From Scatosoma sp045645245 (lineage in GTDB: Bacteria; Bacillota; Clostridia; Christensenellales; Borkfalkiaceae), in contig JAZRIK010000083.1 of assembly GCA_045645245.1 (NCBI GenBank), positions 1 through 40,831 of the forward strand: a stretch of 40,831 nucleotides of DNA, written 5' to 3'. The notes under the pieces are model-generated. The model searched no databases, was not told the origin of the DNA, and was given only the letters and a program-made list of their open reading frames with translations. Position 1 is the first letter of the stretch. The number at the start of each line of letters is the position of its first letter. Position numbers and translations under genes: made by a program. Positions 33,782 to 40,831 of this stretch are shown here, in pieces.

Positions 33782-35389
33782 TTAGTGAATAGGTTCCATA
33801 TCCAGGAAACCTAAAATTATTTTCTTTTTTAAGTTGATAAAGTGGGGCACGGCAAGGATACCGAAAAAGCCGGTACCAATCAGGTACGCCACCCAAAGCG
33901 GTAAACGATATCCTGTGTCTGCTGTGCCTACTATGCCTACAATCGAACCGACGACAAACAAAATAGGCAATAGATACGCATAAATGGACGTCATAACCGA
34001 TTCTTGTGCGTGCGTGCGCTGCAAAGCGAATTGTTCTTTGAGCGAGAGTACGGTAAACGTCGTTAAAAGCATTGCGGTCAGCAAAGTGGCAAATGCAAAC
34101 GTTAAAAAGGATACCGTTCCCGAAATCCACAGCGTCAAGGTCGTCACAAGCAGGGAAGCAAACGAGAGTATGCACGGCACCGCAATTTTGATAAATACCT
34201 GCGTTTTTATAGGTACAGGTATCGTTTTAACGATACGCATCGTGCGTTCTTCCTTTTGGAAAAAGTCGTTCGCGCCCGCGCTGATAATTACGGAAAAGAG
34301 CATAACGATCAGCATATCCAAAAGGGGTATCAGCTCGGGGAACGCACTCATATAATAAGCGAACGTACCCGACGAAAATACCGTGTTCAGCGAATGGATT
34401 ACTACGTAAACCAAGAAGGGCTGAATCATCAAAAGGCCAGTGAACGAGAAAATATTACTCGAATCGCGGAACAAGAGCAGCCATTCTTTTTTGAAAAGCG
34501 CCCATTTTGGCGTGAGCTTACCCACCACCTTGTTTTTTCTTTTTCTGTCGCTGAGCTTAAACGAGCGAAGATAGTGGAAACAAGTGACGGCGAGCGTCGT
34601 ACCCAGCACGAACAATCCTGCAAAGATAGCCAAACAGAATAAAAACTTGTTGGTAGCCCCGCTGAAAAAGATGTCCGCATAGAAGTTTGCGGGGATTAAA
34701 TAACGCCGTAAAACGGCTAAAAAGTTGATAGATTCCACGGTAAACAACGCGCCGATATCGTTGTTGACAACGAGCGTCATAAACCACTGTAAAACGGTAT
34801 TATACGCCATACAGGCAAAGCACATAACGATCAATGCGACGATGAATTGTACGACGGTGTATTTTTTCAAAAAGTCGATAAAAATTTTGCAAGGATATAC
34901 CAAAAGCAACGCGACGCCCACTTCAAAAAAGAAGGATAAGAAGGGATAGAACACACCCATATAATAGTACATAGGCGGTTTGCCTACCATAAGCCCGTAC
35001 GAAACGATGAGCGGATAGACAAGCAGCGTCGTCGTTAAAAAGTGGGATAAAAATAAAAAGATTAATTTCGACCCGATGAGTTGTCCGTTGGAGATGGGGT
35101 GTAAAATGAGCTGTGCGTTATCCTTTTCGTTGAAGAAGAGCTTATGCGCTTGCATCAAATCCAAAAAGGTCATCGCTACGGATATAAAGAATAAAAAGAG
35201 CGTTAAAAAAGGGATGGTTGCGTTGTTATAGTTTCGGATTTTGCTTAAAATCATCGAAAACATAAACGTTTCAATCACCAAAAACACAGCGAAAATCAAA
35301 ATAGACGATATCGCCGAGATAATATTCTTTTTTACCGACCCTTTGCCGCCAAACAGCAGCTTAAAGTCTTTCAAAAGAAGACTGAGCAT
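33782..35389 (-). CDS. ABC-2-type exporter permease
   Basis: A 535-residue membrane protein with many hydrophobic segments (about 25-45, 60-75, 115-135, 145-165, and several more). The N-terminal part LLKDFKLLFGGKG is typical of large bacterial ABC-2 permeases. It overlaps its ATPase by 1 nt (TAATG). The cargo is unknown; nearby secreted proteins make a surface-related substrate possible. Confidence 0.8.
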   Translation of the reverse strand: MLSLLLKDFKLLFGGKGSVKKNIISAISSILIFAVFLVIETFMFSMILSKIRNYNNATIPFLTLFLFFISVAMTFLDLMQAHKLFFNEKDNAQLILHPISNGQLIGSKLIFLFLSHFLTTTLLVYPLIVSYGLMVGKPPMYYYMGVFYPFLSFFFEVGVALLLVYPCKIFIDFLKKYTVVQFIVALIVMCFACMAYNTVLQWFMTLVVNNDIGALFTVESINFLAVLRRYLIPANFYADIFFSGATNKFLFCLAIFAGLFVLGTTLAVTCFHYLRSFKLSDRKRKNKVVGKLTPKWALFKKEWLLLFRDSSNIFSFTGLLMIQPFLVYVVIHSLNTVFSSGTFAYYMSAFPELIPLLDMLIVMLFSVIISAGANDFFQKEERTMRIVKTIPVPIKTQVFIKIAVPCILSFASLLVTTLTLWISGTVSFLTFAFATLLTAMLLTTFTVLSLKEQFALQRTHAQESVMTSIYAYLLPILFVVGSIVGIVGTADTGYRLPLWVAYLIGTGFFGILAVPHFINLKKKIILGFLDMEPIH

Positions 35390-36150
35390 TAATTTTCTCC
35401 GTAAGTGTCCATAAAAATTCGGGGGAGCTGTAAGCGTTTATTCGGGTTTTTATTTAAGTCGAATACCGCATTGACAACGCCGTTATGAATAATTGCGACG
35501 CGGTCGCATAATTTAGAAATCAAGTCGATATTGTGCGAAGTGACAAACACCGTTTTGCCGTGGTTTGCATATTCGCGCATCATTTTTTTGAGCTCTTCCT
35601 GCGCCATAATGTCCAAACCGACCGTCGGCTCGTCCAAAATCCAAATGTTGGGGTTGTGCATTAAGCTTGCCGCCAAGCACAGCTTCTGCTTCATACCGTG
35701 AGAATAGGCGGACGTGCGGTTGGAAAGCTCGTTTAAGTCGAGCTGTAAACGCTTGCAAAGGTATTGATAGGAAGCGGTAAATTCCCGCTCGTTCAAGCCG
35801 TAAATGCTGGCGATGAACTCTAAATAATCGTAGCCCGTCATCGTATCGTAGCAGGTGGGCTCGCTTGGAACGTAGCCAAACGAATATTTGGCTTCAAGCG
35901 GTTCCTTTTTAATATCGTAGCCGCCTACCTTGATGCTGCCCGATTGAAAGTTCTTCGCGCCAATCATACAATCGATGGTGGTAGATTTACCCGCGCCGTT
36001 TTTTCCTAAAAAGCCAAACAGCTCGCCCGGATACACGTCCAAGGATAATCCCTTCAAAACGTGTTTTTTACCGTACGATTTATTCAAATCTTTAATTTCG
36101 ACGGCGATTTTTACTTCGTTTTCGTCGGGAATTTTTGTTTCATTTTCCAT
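35389..36150 (-). CDS. ABC-2-type exporter ATP-binding protein
   Basis: A 253-residue ATPase. Walker A is GKNGAGKS (49-56), the signature is YSHGMKQ (149-155), Walker B is WILDEP (170-175) with the catalytic Glu, and the switch His is 206. It starts with AAAGGTGA before its ATG, inside the end of the upstream gene (40-nt overlap). It powers the next gene's permease. Confidence 0.9.
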   Translation of the reverse strand: MENETKIPDENEVKIAVEIKDLNKSYGKKHVLKGLSLDVYPGELFGFLGKNGAGKSTTIDCMIGAKNFQSGSIKVGGYDIKKEPLEAKYSFGYVPSEPTCYDTMTGYDYLEFIASIYGLNEREFTASYQYLCKRLQLDLNELSNRTSAYSHGMKQKLCLAASLMHNPNIWILDEPTVGLDIMAQEELKKMMREYANHGKTVFVTSHNIDLISKLCDRVAIIHNGVVNAVFDLNKNPNKRLQLPRIFMDTYGEN

Positions 36151-37538
36151 AAGGTCACCTTTTGCGTTTCCAGTGTATTGAGCTTGGATTTTTTAATGGG
36201 CGCAAAGCGCGCAATCGACGAGCTTTCGTCCGTGAGATTGATAAACCAAACGTGCTCGCGGTGATGAATGTCTTGATAGGTTGCGTATTTTGCCCCGCAT
36301 TCGCTGCAAGTAAAGTGTCCGTAGTCAAAATCCGCACTCTTGCTGCCGCAAATCGGGCAGTAGGTATGGTACAGCTCGCTCGCAAGCAAGGTGTCCATTT
36401 TTGTTCGTACCCAGCACTCTACCATTGATAATTCTTCAATCGCGCCGCGGAAAATCGGTTTAGGTTCGGGTTTGCAGTACGCCAAATTCCATATCGAGAT
36501 AGCCGCTTTTGTATCAAAGGGGAGCGTTTCCGTATTTTTAGGAATATCCGAAAATTCTTCCGCGTCCATAGAATATAAGAGCAGGTGCGTGGACGTATTT
36601 GCCGTTTGTTCTTTCGCAAAGCGGTGGGTCACGCGCAGGCACAAGCCGCGGTTTTGTTCGTACGGCTGAATATCCAAATAAAACTGCGCCACGGCAAACC
36701 GAAGGGGCTGAATGGAAAAATTCCCTGTGCGATCGCACGCAAGCGCACGGTTGGAAATAAGAGAAAAGCCAAGCTTTTTCAAGCCCTTTAACACGAGTGC
36801 GAAATAGTGCGTTTGGAACGCGTACGGCGCCGTTTGTTCTTCGGTAATTCTTCTGGTACGGTAGAATTTATAGCAAATATTATACGCGCGTTCTTTGAGC
36901 AAAATGTTGGTAGGATGTACCGTCTTTAACGGCGGGCATTGTTTGTGAATAATTTTGTAAAAGGAAGTATTTTTGATACGTTTGAGTTTTCTCGACAGCG
37001 TATCTACCTTTTGCAAAACGGCAAGCACCTGCGTATGCACGGGAGAAAGGGCGGCTTGCCCTACGAACGTTTCCACCAAATTTCCGTAAAAGGTGACGTA
37101 CCGTTTCAACGCGCTGTCGATGCTGTCAATCAGCGTGACGATAAAGATATTTTCGTAAATTTTAATTTCATTCTCGTTCAAGTGCGTATAAACGTACTCG
37201 GGCGACATAGAAATTCCTTTGCGCTTCCAAAGCTCCGCGTCCTGCAGCGTGCGTTTGAACGTTTCGGGGGAAACGTTGCTTACCAAGCCCGCGCGCATAA
37301 GCACTTCTTCCGTTTTACTGGAAATTTTCGGTTTCGCGACGATGGTGGAGATAACGTCCACCACTTTGGGCAGCGCGCTTAAATATTCGACGTCTTTGCT
37401 AAAATAAATATCCTGCAAAGAATCTAATTTTAACTGCTCAATATCGTCGTAATAGGACGCATAATCCTTACGGGCGCGAGCAAAACGATTCATATTGATT
37501 GTGTTGCGCTCAAAATAACGCGCCGAAATAACGTCCAT
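36111..37538 (-). CDS. Zinc-ribbon protein with a possible McrC/DUF2357-like region
   Basis: A 475-residue protein with no signal peptide or membrane segment. A zinc ribbon is clear: C394-x2-C397-x13-C411-x2-C414. Residues about 116-150 (VYTHLNENEIKIYENIF ...) and about 205-230 recall the core of DUF2357/McrC-like proteins (Y-E-N-x-F pattern followed by helical stretches), but no PD-(D/E)xK nuclease motif was found. It sits 48 nt after the AAA ATPase gene, the usual place of an McrC partner, with a small hairpin (37553-37573) before its ribosome binding site. The family call is a guess; the zinc ribbon is sure. Confidence 0.55.
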   Translation of the reverse strand: MDVISARYFERNTINMNRFARARKDYASYYDDIEQLKLDSLQDIYFSKDVEYLSALPKVVDVISTIVAKPKISSKTEEVLMRAGLVSNVSPETFKRTLQDAELWKRKGISMSPEYVYTHLNENEIKIYENIFIVTLIDSIDSALKRYVTFYGNLVETFVGQAALSPVHTQVLAVLQKVDTLSRKLKRIKNTSFYKIIHKQCPPLKTVHPTNILLKERAYNICYKFYRTRRITEEQTAPYAFQTHYFALVLKGLKKLGFSLISNRALACDRTGNFSIQPLRFAVAQFYLDIQPYEQNRGLCLRVTHRFAKEQTANTSTHLLLYSMDAEEFSDIPKNTETLPFDTKAAISIWNLAYCKPEPKPIFRGAIEELSMVECWVRTKMDTLLASELYHTYCPICGSKSADFDYGHFTCSECGAKYATYQDIHHREHVWFINLTDESSSIARFAPIKKSKLNTLETQKVTLWKMKQKFPTKTK

Positions 37539-37586
37539 ACCTTTCCTACCGTCGCCCTTATAGAAATAGGGCGGATTTTATCTTGA

Positions 37587-39395
37587 TTATAATTTCTTGA
37601 TGAGTAAATTAATCGATTTCTCGCTGCGGGCAAGTACGCCTGCGCCGTACGTTTGCGCCATCAACGAAAGCAGCTGCTTCAACGCGCCTTTCACGTAGTC
37701 TTCAAATCTGCCATCGATTTTTGCAAGCACTTTCCGCGAGAAGATGAAATCGAGCGCTTCTTCCTTCGTGCCGCCGCACGCTACGTAGATAGGAACGAGT
37801 TTTTCGATTTGCATCATAACACGGTTACCGAACGTGACGTCGAATTGTTCGTCCACGAACGCCGTGAGCTTGTCGAATTTTTCAAAGTCGCCCGCGTGCA
37901 TTGCGTTTTCCGCGTTTGCAAGCGCGCCTTTGTACAAGGAAAGCAATTTCGAGTGGCTCAGCGTAATCGGTTCGCATTCGCCCTGCGGTTTGAACGCTTG
38001 GTTACGGCTGCCGAATTCCATCGTAATCGCACGGTCATATACCTTATCCGAGATAGAGAAGGTCGAATCGTCCTTGTTCGCCGTACCCACGAAATAGCAA
38101 TTGGGAGAAATTTGGATATACCCGTCGTCCACCTTTGCAGGGGGCAAGAAGTCGTGGGGAATTTGCATCAAACGCAGCTTCCATTCGTCCTGCGGATATT
38201 CGAGCACGGACAAAAGGTCGGCAAAGTAATATTCAACACGCGAAATGTTCATTTCGTCGAGTACGAAAACGTGGATTTGGTCGGGATTATACGCCGCGTG
38301 GTAAAGGTGGAGTAAGAAATCCGTTTCCGTGTACGTTTTCGAGAAGTCGTTGAAGAAGCCGAGTACGTTCGATTTATCGCGCCAAGTCGTTTGAACGGGC
38401 ATAAACAACGCGTTGCCTTTGACGAATTTTGCAAAGTATCTGGGGAGCGACGATTTACCCGTACCGCTCAAACCTTCCAAAATCATAAAGTGGGACGCAC
38501 CGAACGCCGCGATGAACATACGGATCGTTTGTTCGTCGAAGAATAAGCCTTCTTTATCCGCAAGATAATTTCTAAAACGGTTGCAAAGCTCGTCTAACGA
38601 AACTTCGTCCGATTGAATTTCTTCTACCGCATACCCGTCGTATTCGATATCCATTGCGGAAAGGGACGGGAATACGATTTCTCTGTCGGCAAGCTTTTCC
38701 GAGTTGCTCAGCGCCGTCATTTCACCGCCGCCAAGCACGCCTTCGCCTACGCCGCCGATTCCGCCGCCCACGCCGCCGGCGGCATTTTCGCCTTGTGCGT
38801 TGGGATGGTCAAAACTGGACGCGATATCAATCGTTTCTTCTTCGGGCATATCGATTTCTTCCATATCTTCGGAAAAACGGAAGGGCTTGTCGATGAAAAT
38901 TAAGTTGATGATGAGCATCAACGCCGCGCCGATGAGCAAGAACAATACGGCAAAAATCAACGTACCAAGCGCCATCGCTTGCCCAAAGAACGTCATAATC
39001 GTACCGATATTTTCCGCCGTTTTCGGGGTAGTAAGCGCAATCGTAAAGCCGAGCGAAAGCAGTACGCACGCAAGCAACGATATGATGTATAAAATCCAAA
39101 CTTTTGCGGATTTTAACTTGATATTGTTATTGATTGCATACTTGCGGATATACAAAACGCTCGCCGTAAATATAACGATGTACAGCGCAATCATCATCAG
39201 CCCGATATAACCCACGATAGGGGTGGTAATGGACGGGAAGCCAAGCGCGGTTGCGATGGCTTGAATGATATTCCGCGACGACATAATGGCGTGCGAGCCC
39301 TCGATGCACATTCCCGTAAAGCCGATAATCAGCCCGTAAAAGATGGAAATGGATAACACAATTAGGTTTTTTCTGGTAAAATAGGGTTGTTTCAC
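37587..39395 (-). CDS. Membrane-anchored McrB/MoxR-like AAA ATPase
   Basis: A 602-residue protein. The first 170 residues hold about four membrane segments (near 11-30, 58-82, 98-121, 136-168). An acidic stretch and a Gly-rich linker (about 205-225) lead to the AAA domain. Walker A is GLSGTGKS (308-315), Walker B is VFVLDEMN (376-383), the sensor is GTANKDD (437-443) and an Arg finger candidate is R455. DEMNISRVEYYFADLLSVLE fits the McrB clade. It starts with GTG after GAAGGGA. A membrane-tethered form of this ATPase is unusual; it may remodel or load membrane-linked proteins. Confidence 0.8.
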   Translation of the reverse strand: MKQPYFTRKNLIVLSISIFYGLIIGFTGMCIEGSHAIMSSRNIIQAIATALGFPSITTPIVGYIGLMMIALYIVIFTASVLYIRKYAINNNIKLKSAKVWILYIISLLACVLLSLGFTIALTTPKTAENIGTIMTFFGQAMALGTLIFAVLFLLIGAALMLIINLIFIDKPFRFSEDMEEIDMPEEETIDIASSFDHPNAQGENAAGGVGGGIGGVGEGVLGGGEMTALSNSEKLADREIVFPSLSAMDIEYDGYAVEEIQSDEVSLDELCNRFRNYLADKEGLFFDEQTIRMFIAAFGASHFMILEGLSGTGKSSLPRYFAKFVKGNALFMPVQTTWRDKSNVLGFFNDFSKTYTETDFLLHLYHAAYNPDQIHVFVLDEMNISRVEYYFADLLSVLEYPQDEWKLRLMQIPHDFLPPAKVDDGYIQISPNCYFVGTANKDDSTFSISDKVYDRAITMEFGSRNQAFKPQGECEPITLSHSKLLSLYKGALANAENAMHAGDFEKFDKLTAFVDEQFDVTFGNRVMMQIEKLVPIYVACGGTKEEALDFIFSRKVLAKIDGRFEDYVKGALKQLLSLMAQTYGAGVLARSEKSINLLIKKL

Positions 39396-39452
39396 TGTTT
39401 TTGTCCCTTCTTTATTTATTTGGCTTTGGAATTGATTCCGTCGCCGATTTTT

Positions 39453-40493
39453 TTATCTTTTGTTATTTTTTTTGTTTTTTTCGGGGGCGGGTACTGCAGG
39501 AATCATAATTTCATCCGCCTGCATACCTTCGTTTGTTTTCAAAACGCGTATCAGCGTTTGTTCGGAAGATAATTGCGTTTGTTTATCTACCGCTTCCTTT
39601 TTCACAAAGCCCGATTCGTCAAAATGGTACGCGTGCTGCTTATAATAGATGGTTTCGCTAAAAACCGCCGTTAGCTCGTTCGCGTTTTGCAAAGCGGGGA
39701 TATCGATATCCATTGCGTCTTTTAACAAACTCATACGCATATCGCGTACGCGCGTCGCGCGCGTGTTGTAGGTGCGCAGCATAATTAAACAATAGAGTAG
39801 TGCGGCAACCGTGACGATACCGCTATACGATTGTAAAAACATTACGAAAATGCCCACTACGGGTATATGCTGACCGCGATATACCCCGATTACGTCGTCA
39901 AAGCTCGGCCGATAACTGTCCGTTGCATTATTCGCGTCGCCGCGCGTGATATATCGAATGCCCGAAAAGCCAACTTCTATATCAATAATGCGGTGGATAA
40001 TGTTTACGCCGTCGTTGTTGACGTATGCGATAACGTCGTATTTTTTCAGCTCGGAAGACGAATCGACTTTATCCAAAACGATGATATCGTAGGTATTAAA
40101 TTGATCGTTGAGATTGTTCGTGATAAGGTATGTGTTGTCTTTGTGCTTCTCACTCATCGAGCCGGACGCAACGACCATCAGACCTTTTCCGCCGATCATC
40201 GTGAACTCGCCCGTGATTTTATTAAAGAGTGAAAAAACTAAAGTAGGTGTCAGCGCAACTAAAACGACGTAAAAAATAACCGTTTTGATAACGCTAAACA
40301 CCTTTCTTCTTTTCACCGTAGATGACTTTGATCCATAGATAAAATCATCGATGAGCTCGATATCGCGTTTGCCTGCCTTGACTTCCACGATTTCCGAATC
40401 GGTAAAATTCCGATACAGAATCGTGAAAATCGTAGCAAAGCTCGCCACGCCGACCGCTGTCACGATCAACGATATAATTTCTACAGGAGTCAT
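39453..40493 (-). CDS. SipW-type (ER/archaeal-type) signal peptidase I
   Basis: A 346-residue membrane protease. The catalytic Ser is S112 in VVASGSMS (107-114) and the general base is H167 in NIIHRI (164-169), His in place of the usual bacterial Lys, which marks the SipW/ER class. Asp residues D186 (RGDANNATD) and D192 complete the conserved block. Membrane segments lie at about 5-25, 68-90, 210-220 and 225-240. It is longer than SipW of Bacillus, with a 60-residue N-terminal extension and a 100-residue C-terminal tail. The upstream gene 5 nt away likely encodes a substrate. Confidence 0.85.
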   Translation of the reverse strand: MTPVEIISLIVTAVGVASFATIFTILYRNFTDSEIVEVKAGKRDIELIDDFIYGSKSSTVKRRKVFSVIKTVIFYVVLVALTPTLVFSLFNKITGEFTMIGGKGLMVVASGSMSEKHKDNTYLITNNLNDQFNTYDIIVLDKVDSSSELKKYDVIAYVNNDGVNIIHRIIDIEVGFSGIRYITRGDANNATDSYRPSFDDVIGVYRGQHIPVVGIFVMFLQSYSGIVTVAALLYCLIMLRTYNTRATRVRDMRMSLLKDAMDIDIPALQNANELTAVFSETIYYKQHAYHFDESGFVKKEAVDKQTQLSSEQTLIRVLKTNEGMQADEIMIPAVPAPEKNKKNNKR

Positions 40494-40498
40494 AAATA

Positions 40499-40831
40499 TT
40501 ATTTCGCCGTTGCCGTTAACGTCACTACGTATTTATAATCGTAAACAGGCGCAGGCACTTCTACGTTGTTGTCGGGATTTTCATCCGAATTGAGCGCGAT
40601 TGCCGCGTCAATTTCCGTTTGGTTGGTAGGGGTACCGCGGAGCATTGTTTCAAACGCTTCCATTTCCGCTTTTACTTGCGCGTCGGAAACGGCCTTGCCT
40701 GCTACCGTTTCATCGTAGTATTCGCAAGGGTTCATTCCGCCGAATTTTTCGCCCCAGCCAAAGGTAATGGTATAGTAGAAGGTTGCCGAGTCGTTGTTTT
40801 GGTTATAATCCCAACCAGTAGCTGCGGCTTT
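40499..40831 (-). CDS. Partial secreted protein, probable SipW-dependent type, cut by the right edge
   Basis: The minus-strand frame is open from the edge (40831) to the stop at 40499 and gives 110 residues of C-terminal sequence. ITFGWGEKFGGMNPCEYYDE resembles the C-terminal part of SipW-dependent surface proteins of gut Clostridia, such as a WGxxFGGxNPxxYY pattern. The tail ends in a short beta strand (DYKYVVTLTATAK). The start lies outside the window. The 5-nt gap to the signal peptidase gene supports a processing pair like TasA-SipW. Confidence 0.6.
   Translation of the reverse strand, partial: KAAATGWDYNQNNDSATFYYTITFGWGEKFGGMNPCEYYDETVAGKAVSDAQVKAEMEAFETMLRGTPTNQTEIDAAIALNSDENPDNNVEVPAPVYDYKYVVTLTATAK

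Noticed and set aside
37553..37573. Hairpin between the AAA and zinc-ribbon genes as a terminator
   Set aside because: It has an 8-bp stem with a bulge, but no T tract on the minus side, and the following gene has its ribosome binding site right after, so a stop is unlikely.
1..40831. CRISPR arrays, tRNA or rRNA genes, riboswitches
   Set aside because: I looked for regular spaced repeats, cloverleaf-like hairpins with a CCA or T-loop, and large leader structures in all intergenic regions and saw none with support.

Overview
The window looks like a chromosomal segment of an uncultured low-to-mid-GC Bacillota, most likely a gut-type member of the Clostridia. The grounds are canonical TTGACA/TATAAT promoters, strong AGGAGG ribosome binding sites, tight operons, monoderm-style lipoproteins, a SipW-type signal peptidase, an FprA/rubredoxin oxygen-defence pair and a YtrA-type GntR regulator. 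No rRNA, tRNA, CRISPR array, integrase or transposase was seen. The lineage call is inference from gene style, not from a marker gene.

Region by region. (1) 1-2685: the edge holds a truncated topoisomerase III-like fragment, then a DMT-family transporter and a class C beta-lactamase-fold serine hydrolase with its own promoter. (2) 2932-6356: a GntR/YtrA-controlled ABC export module (regulator, ATPase, permease, membrane-anchored GLUG-like protein) lies between two near-identical 92-bp direct repeats. Each repeat is a copy of the 3' end and terminator of the next gene. (3) 6308-9995, minus strand: a heterodimeric ABC multidrug-type exporter with one degenerate and one consensus ATP site. (4) 9996-10502: an intergenic region with a palindromic interspersed repeat, phased A-tracts that predict curved DNA, and divergent promoters. 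(5) 10503-19926: an oligopeptide ABC importer operon (A, B, C, D, F, then a DUF3899-like protein) in which OppA, OppC, OppD and OppF are all enlarged. The two ATPases carry big helical insertions at different places. (6) 19948-23352: an AraC regulator divergent from an oxidoreductase and NahK-like sugar kinase pair. (7) 23487-30135: a DUF6512-like membrane protein, a sodium:solute symporter-PaaK-ACT operon (arylacetate or related acid uptake and CoA activation), and an FprA-rubredoxin-M20 peptidase operon. (8) 30212-40831, all minus strand and tightly packed: a probable SipW-dependent secreted protein (cut by the edge), a SipW-type signal peptidase, a membrane-anchored McrB/MoxR-like AAA ATPase, a possible McrC/DUF2357-like zinc-ribbon protein, an ABC-2 exporter pair, a large beta-helix surface protein and a collagen-like lipoprotein.

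The two most unusual items are the expanded Opp importer and the minus-strand surface/secretion cluster. The latter joins a McrBC-like pair, apparently without a nuclease, to a signal peptidase, an exporter and surface proteins. Neither layout matches a standard described system that I know. Both calls rest on motif reading only and need homology and structure checks.
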